Of a DNA stretch of 9,399 nt, positions 5,081 through 9,399 are shown piece after piece. Every line of letters begins with the position of its first letter. Position 1 is the first letter of the stretch. The position numbers and the translations under genes were made by a program. The notes beneath the pieces are model-generated. The model searched no databases. It was given only the letters and a program-made list of their open reading frames with translations, and was not told where the DNA came from. This stretch comes from an uncultured Planctomycetaceae bacterium (GTDB lineage Bacteria > Planctomycetota > Planctomycetia > Pirellulales > UBA1268), in the NCBI GenBank assembly GCA_903885855.1, contig CAISKG010000184.1, positions 1-9,399 of the forward strand, in the 5' to 3' direction.

Positions 5081-5089
5081 TGCTAGGAT
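5081..5089 (+). promoter_or_regulatory. extended -10-like TGCTAGGAT before the class I methyltransferase
   Basis: This copy shares CTGCTAGGAT with the element at 2026-2035 except that its first C is base 5080. TGC-TAGGAT fits the extended -10 pattern. Transcription would begin near 5096 with a leader of about 72 bases. No clear -35 box is seen. It directly follows the right arm (5069-5080) of a long-range GC inverted repeat whose left arm is at 4999-5011. Confidence 0.4.
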
Positions 5090-5167
5090 GGACGGCGACG
5101 ATTGCGGCGGGGTTCACGGAGCCGGATCACGGGATCCCGTCCGGTGGGCGCCGCGTGGAGTGGGGCG

Positions 5168-5794
5168 ATGGCCACCGACATCTCCGGCTACGAATACACC
5201 GCGCCGGCCCGCTGCTGCGCCCACGCCTACCTGCTCCCCGCCATCGATCGGGTGCTGCGCGACTTCCGCATTCCGCCCTCTTCCGTCTTCGATCTCGGAT
5301 GCGGCAACGGGTCGTTCGCCCACTGGCTCACGGCCAAGGGCTTCGAGGTCCACGGCGTCGATCCCTCCACGCAGGGGATCGCCATCGCCCACAAGGCCCA
5401 TCCGGCGATCGACCTCCGCGTGGGATCGTGCTACGACCCCCTGCACGAGTCGTTCGGAACCTTCCCGCTGGTGACGAGCCTCGAGGTGGTGGAGCACGTC
5501 TATGCGCCGCGCGACTACGCCCGCTGCGTCCACAACCTGCTCCAGCCGGGCGGCAGGGCGCTGATCTCGACCCCTTACCACGGCTATCTCAAGAACCTCG
5601 CCATGGCGTTGTGCGACAAGATGGACGATCACTTCTCGCCGCTGTGGGACCACGGGCACATCAAGTTCTGGTCGCCGCGGACGCTGACGCGCCTCCTCGA
5701 CGAGGCCGGCCTCAAGGTGCTGCGAGTCGACCGCGTCGGCCGCATCCCGCCGCTGGCCAAATCGATGCTCGTGGTCGCCGAGCGGCCGCGCTGA
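5168..5794 (+). CDS. class I SAM-dependent methyltransferase
   Basis: A 208-residue cytosolic methyltransferase of the UbiG/Methyltransf_23-like group. Motif I is FDLGCGNGSF (41-50), the strand-2 acid is D65 in GVDP, the post-core motif is SLEVVEHV (104-111), and LLQPGGRALISTP (124-136) forms the strand after it. A later block, YHGYLKN (137-143) and DHGHIKFWS (161-169), recalls a conserved subgroup found in several phyla whose substrate I cannot name. The start at 5168 is chosen because GGAG at 5157-5160 lies 7 bases before it; the codons in frame upstream give a Gly/Arg-rich leader without such a site. It is the last plus-strand gene and converges with folD, with 15 bases between the two stop codons. 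O- or N-methylation of a small molecule is likely but not determined. Confidence 0.9.
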   Translation: MATDISGYEYTAPARCCAHAYLLPAIDRVLRDFRIPPSSVFDLGCGNGSFAHWLTAKGFEVHGVDPSTQGIAIAHKAHPAIDLRVGSCYDPLHESFGTFPLVTSLEVVEHVYAPRDYARCVHNLLQPGGRALISTPYHGYLKNLAMALCDKMDDHFSPLWDHGHIKFWSPRTLTRLLDEAGLKVLRVDRVGRIPPLAKSMLVVAERPR

Positions 5795-5809
5795 CGGCCC
5801 GCCGGCGAT

Positions 5810-6705
<896 letters not shown>

Positions 6706-6709
<4 letters not shown>

Positions 6710-7704
6710 TCGCCACCGCCCCCCGCCCAAGCGCGGTAGCGCCCCTCGATCCCGGCCGCCTCGGCATCCCCCTCGTGGAAGACGACGAGGTAGCGGAGGA
6801 CGAGCGTGCCCCCCTCGGGCACGACGTGATCCCCCTCCCCGGCCTGTCCGCCGGTGAAATCGTGGATCCCGAAGGGATTGGCGGCGAAGAGCCCGTACTC
6901 GCGGGCGTGCCACCAGGTGGGATGGCGAAGGTTCGTGGGATGGTCGAAGACGGCGATCCCCCGCGGCTTCCCCTCCACCGTCCCGGAGTAGTCCACCCAC
7001 CGGGCGCGCTTCCCCCAGGCGGCGCCGTCGACGAGCCCCTCGGAGTTGACCAGCCGCCCCGCGGCGCCACGGGAGCCGTTGGTGTCCTTCGGCTGCAACT
7101 CCGGCCGGACACGCAGCGCGAACGTCCCCTCTTTCGTGTCGCCGAAGGTCACCGGCCCGGCGAGCGCCGAAAGCTCGAGGGTGACGTCGATCGTGCGCGC
7201 CGCGGCGTCGCCCGCGAATTCCATCCGGCGCCGCTCGGCGAGGAGCGGCTTGCCGTCGGGATCGACCCAGCGGGCGGTCGTCTCGAGGATTCCGGTCGCC
7301 CCCCCTTCGCAGCGCTCGATGCGCTCGTGCTCCACACGCGGCACCGGCCCGTCGGGGCCGGCGCCGTGGGCCCGCGGCGCCCAGAAGTCGTGCCCGCCGA
7401 CGGCGCCGTGCGTGAACCACAGCGACTCGTGGTGGGGATGGTCCTGCGGCTCCCCCTCAACTCCCTTCTCCACCGGCCAGGCACGGGTGAGCGTCACCCC
7501 CGACGGCGCGCGGAGCGGCCAGAGGATCGGCTTGTCGTGGCCGGCGTGGCGGTATTCCGTGAAGGGGGCGCCGTCGATCGACACCGTCACGCGCCCCTCG
7601 CCGCGCTCGAGCACGACCTCGGCCCGGGCCGCGGAAGTGAGCGCCAAAGCCACGGGCGCCAGAGCCACCAACACCGGCGCCGCCATCGATGCCGCGCGTC
7701 GCAT
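6706..7704 (-). CDS. secreted PmoA-like protein (DUF6807 family)
   Basis: A 332-residue protein with an N-terminal signal peptide (residues 1-28, cleavage expected after ARA), so exported to the periplasm or beyond. The mature part shows motifs of the family labelled PmoA or DUF6807, which is abundant in Planctomycetes. These are DHPHHESLWFTHG (88-100), VDYSG (237-241), DHPTN (254-258), HPTWWH (261-266) and NPFG (276-279). The label PmoA comes from database naming; it is not the particulate methane monooxygenase subunit, and biochemical function is unknown. The beta-rich pattern with conserved His, Asp and Trp suggests a carbohydrate-related or metal-dependent domain, as an inference only. 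The ATG at 7704 has AGGG 8 bases upstream and overlaps the DUF1844 stop by one base. A GTG at 7707 would add one residue. A secreted protein lodged between two biosynthetic genes is notable. Confidence 0.88.
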
Positions 7705-8054
7705 CACGACCGCCCTGCCTTCCCAGGATCGCTGCCGGTCTCCTCCAGGACGAGCACGCGCAGCTGGTGCTGCACCTCGTCGAGGAGCCGGCGCTCGTCG
7801 CGGTCGAGATTGCCCTTCGTCTTCTCCTCCACCAGCGCCAGCATGTCGACGAAGTGCCTGGCCGTGGCCAGGTTCTTCACCGTCTGCTTCGTGATCGGAT
7901 TGGGAAGCCGCCCCAGCGCCAACAGCGCCTGCGTGAAGAGGGTGTGGACGAGGAACTCGAAGGTCGCGGGGGGCGCCCCGCCGGGCATCGCCCCGGCGTC
8001 CAGCACCTCGCCGCGGCCGGCATCGTCGGTCGGCGGACGGTCATCGTCGCTCAT
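7704..8054 (-). CDS. DUF1844 domain protein
   Basis: A 116-residue, mostly helical cytosolic protein. Residues 1-29 are acidic and low in complexity, probably disordered. The DUF1844 core covers about 30-105. FEFLVHTLFTQALLALG (32-48) forms the first helix, followed by a helix with AxxFVDML (65-72), then LxEEKTKGNLDRDE (74-87), and a last helix with HQLRVLVLEE (96-105). The KTKGNL motif is the most diagnostic part. Biochemical function is unknown. It starts 28 bases after the pyrG stop with GGAG (8061-8064 on this strand) 7 bases before the ATG. It ends overlapping the start of the PmoA-like gene. Position in an operon with CTP synthase and FolD suggests a housekeeping role, but nothing in the sequence says which. 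Confidence 0.9.
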   Translation of the reverse strand: MSDDDRPPTDDAGRGEVLDAGAMPGGAPPATFEFLVHTLFTQALLALGRLPNPITKQTVKNLATARHFVDMLALVEEKTKGNLDRDERRLLDEVQHQLRVLVLEETGSDPGKAGRS

Positions 8055-8060
8055 GGGTCG

Positions 8061-8064
8061 CTCC
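8061..8064 (-). promoter_or_regulatory. ribosome-binding site of the DUF1844 gene
   Basis: GGAG on the minus strand lies 7 bases before the ATG at 8054, inside the 28-base gap after pyrG. The gap is too short for an obvious independent promoter, so the gene is probably read from the pyrG transcript. Confidence 0.6.
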
Positions 8065-8082
8065 GCGATGGGAAGGGGCCGG

Positions 8083-9399
8083 TCAGGTGCCGCCCGTGGC
8101 CCAGGCGCTGCCGGCGTGGCGCTCCACGGCGGCGGCGACGAGGCCCGCGAACAGCGGATGCGGCGCCGTCGGCTTGCTCTTGAATTCCGGATGGAACTGC
8201 ACCGCCACGAACCACGGGTGATCGGCCAGCTCCACGATCTCCACGAGCGAACCGTCGGGGCTCGTGCCGGCGATCACCATCCCCGCCTCCTCGAGCCGGC
8301 GCCGGTAGCGCTCGTTGAACTCGTAGCGGTGGCGGTGGCGCTCGGAGATCCGCGTGGCCCCGTAGGCGGCGGCGGCGCGGGTGCCCTCGGCGAGCTGCGC
8401 GGGCTGCGCCCCGAGGCGCATCGTCCCCCCCTTGGCCTCGATCCCCTCCTGCTCCTTCATCAGGCAGATGACCGGATGGGGGGTGTTGCGGGCGAACTCG
8501 GTCGAGTGGGCGCCGGCGAGACCGGCCAGATTCCGCGCCGCGTCGATCACGGCGCACTGCATCCCCAGGCAGATCCCCAGGAAGGGAAGCCGGCGCTGGC
8601 GGGCGTAGCCGATCGCCTCCACCTTCCCCTCGATGCCGCGCTCGCCGAATCCACCCGGCACGAGGAGCCCGTCGAAGCCGGCCAGCAGCCGCTCCGCCCC
8701 CTCGCGCTCGATGTCCTCGCTCTTGATCGGCTGCACGCGCACCTGCGTGCGGCAGGCGATGCCGCCGTGGTCGAGGGCCTCGTAGATGCTCTTGTAGGCG
8801 TCGCGGTGCTCGGCGTACTTGCCCACCAGCGCGATCGACACCTCGTGCTCCGGATTGCGCAGCCGGTGGAGGATCTCGTGCCAGGGATCGAGGTCGGCCG
8901 GCGGCGCCTGCATGGCGAAGCGGCGCAGGACGATGTCGTCGATGCGGTTGGACTGCAGCGACAGCGGCACCTCGTAGATCGAGAAATCCTTGTCGCGCTC
9001 CTCGATGACGGCCTCCAGCGGCACGTTGCAAAACAGCGCGATCTTCTCCCGGTCGGAGACGTCGAGGCCGCGCTCGGTGCGGCAGACGAGGACGTCGGGC
9101 TGGATGCCGATCTGGCGGAGGATCCCCACCGAATGCTGCGTGGGCTTGGTCTTCAGCTCGCCGGCGGCCTTGAGGTAGGGGACGAGCGTGAGGTGGATGA
9201 ACATGCAGTTCTCGCGCCCCACCTGGAGCGGGATCTGCCGGATCGCCTCCAGGAAGGGGAGGCTCTCGATGTCGCCCACCGTGCCGCCGATCTCGGTGAT
9301 CACGACGTCGGTGCCGGGGCCGGCGAGGTCGACGATCTTCTGCTTGATCTCGTTGGTGATGTGGGGGATGACCTGCACGGTCTTGCCGAGAAACTCCCC
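8083..9399 (-). CDS. pyrG: CTP synthase, N-terminal part outside the window
   Basis: The last 438 residues of CTP synthase, which converts UTP to CTP with ATP and glutamine. Compared with the roughly 545 residues of the Escherichia coli enzyme, about 110 N-terminal residues, including the ATP-binding P-loop, lie beyond the right edge. The visible reading frame begins inside the conserved segment that continues into VQVIPHITN. In fragment numbering, GGTVGDIES (38-46) and LKTKPTQHSV (82-91) belong to the synthetase domain. The C-terminal glutaminase domain has the oxyanion segment PGGFG (248-252), nucleophile C277 in GICLGMQ, and the H403/E405 pair in FHPE. HRHRYEFN (355-362) is also typical. 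All expected catalytic residues in the visible part are intact. It is the first visible gene of the minus-strand operon; its promoter lies outside. Confidence 0.97.
   Translation of the reverse strand, partial: GEFLGKTVQVIPHITNEIKQKIVDLAGPGTDVVITEIGGTVGDIESLPFLEAIRQIPLQVGRENCMFIHLTLVPYLKAAGELKTKPTQHSVGILRQIGIQPDVLVCRTERGLDVSDREKIALFCNVPLEAVIEERDKDFSIYEVPLSLQSNRIDDIVLRRFAMQAPPADLDPWHEILHRLRNPEHEVSIALVGKYAEHRDAYKSIYEALDHGGIACRTQVRVQPIKSEDIEREGAERLLAGFDGLLVPGGFGERGIEGKVEAIGYARQRRLPFLGICLGMQCAVIDAARNLAGLAGAHSTEFARNTPHPVICLMKEQEGIEAKGGTMRLGAQPAQLAEGTRAAAAYGATRISERHRHRYEFNERYRRRLEEAGMVIAGTSPDGSLVEIVELADHPWFVAVQFHPEFKSKPTAPHPLFAGLVAAAVERHAGSAWATGGT

Noticed and set aside
5102..5167. N-terminal extension of the class I methyltransferase from a TTG at 5102
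   Set aside because: The ATG at 5168 has GGAG at a proper distance, and the extension is Arg/Gly-rich and overlaps the likely leader.
5795..5809. Possible bidirectional terminator between the converging methyltransferase and folD genes
   Set aside because: The 15-base gap holds no stem with a T-run on either strand; termination must occur elsewhere or by another mechanism.
8051..9031. 326-codon alternative minus-strand frame within pyrG
   Set aside because: CTP synthase motifs run uninterrupted in the other frame over the whole interval.

Overview
The window is strongly GC-rich (by eye around 70%), tightly packed chromosomal DNA. It suggests a planctomycete, probably of the Pirellulales type. 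The reasons are a secreted PmoA-like (DUF6807) protein, a DUF1844 protein next to pyrG, and several small membrane proteins of the kind common in that phylum. This is an inference from gene content: no rRNA or other phylogenetic marker is present. There is no CRISPR array, tRNA, rRNA, transposase or phage gene.

Positions 1-5794 carry nine plus-strand genes that are mostly unrelated in function. In order they are: a small three-helix membrane protein (start possibly outside the window), an SDR oxidoreductase, a Cys/His-containing two-helix membrane protein, a zinc-ribbon membrane protein with a tryptophan-rich insert, a short Imm17-family membrane protein, a DinB-fold protein, an FkbM-family methyltransferase, a membrane-anchored protein with a PH-like domain, and a class I SAM methyltransferase. 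Most have their own upstream gap with a promoter-like or ribosome-binding signal. They look like a string of short transcription units rather than one operon; only Imm17-DinB (12 bp apart) looks co-transcribed. The 299-base gap at 1113-1411 holds a weak hairpin after the SDR gene, a weak -10-like element and the ribosome-binding site of the next gene, and nothing else I can support. The 263-base gap at 1865-2127 is richer: four hairpins in about 120 bases, two of them A5/T5 palindromes of unusual composition, then a DnaA-box-like 9-mer and an extended -10-like element.

Positions 5810-9399 are one minus-strand operon read pyrG -> DUF1844 -> PmoA-like -> folD. pyrG runs off the right edge, so its N-terminal part is missing. 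The last three genes are joined by overlapping stop and start codons. Two universal biosynthetic enzymes (CTP synthase and the bifunctional folate enzyme FolD) thus share a transcript with a gene of unknown function and a signal-peptide-bearing protein of an ill-defined family. The plus- and minus-strand blocks converge with only 15 bp between them.

I found no convincing undescribed defence or mobile system. The points most worth a second look are the hairpin cluster at 1884-2006, the Imm17 gene without a toxin and with a leader hairpin, the Trp-rich zinc-ribbon protein, the recurring TAGGAT promoter-like element, and the composition of the pyrG-folD operon.
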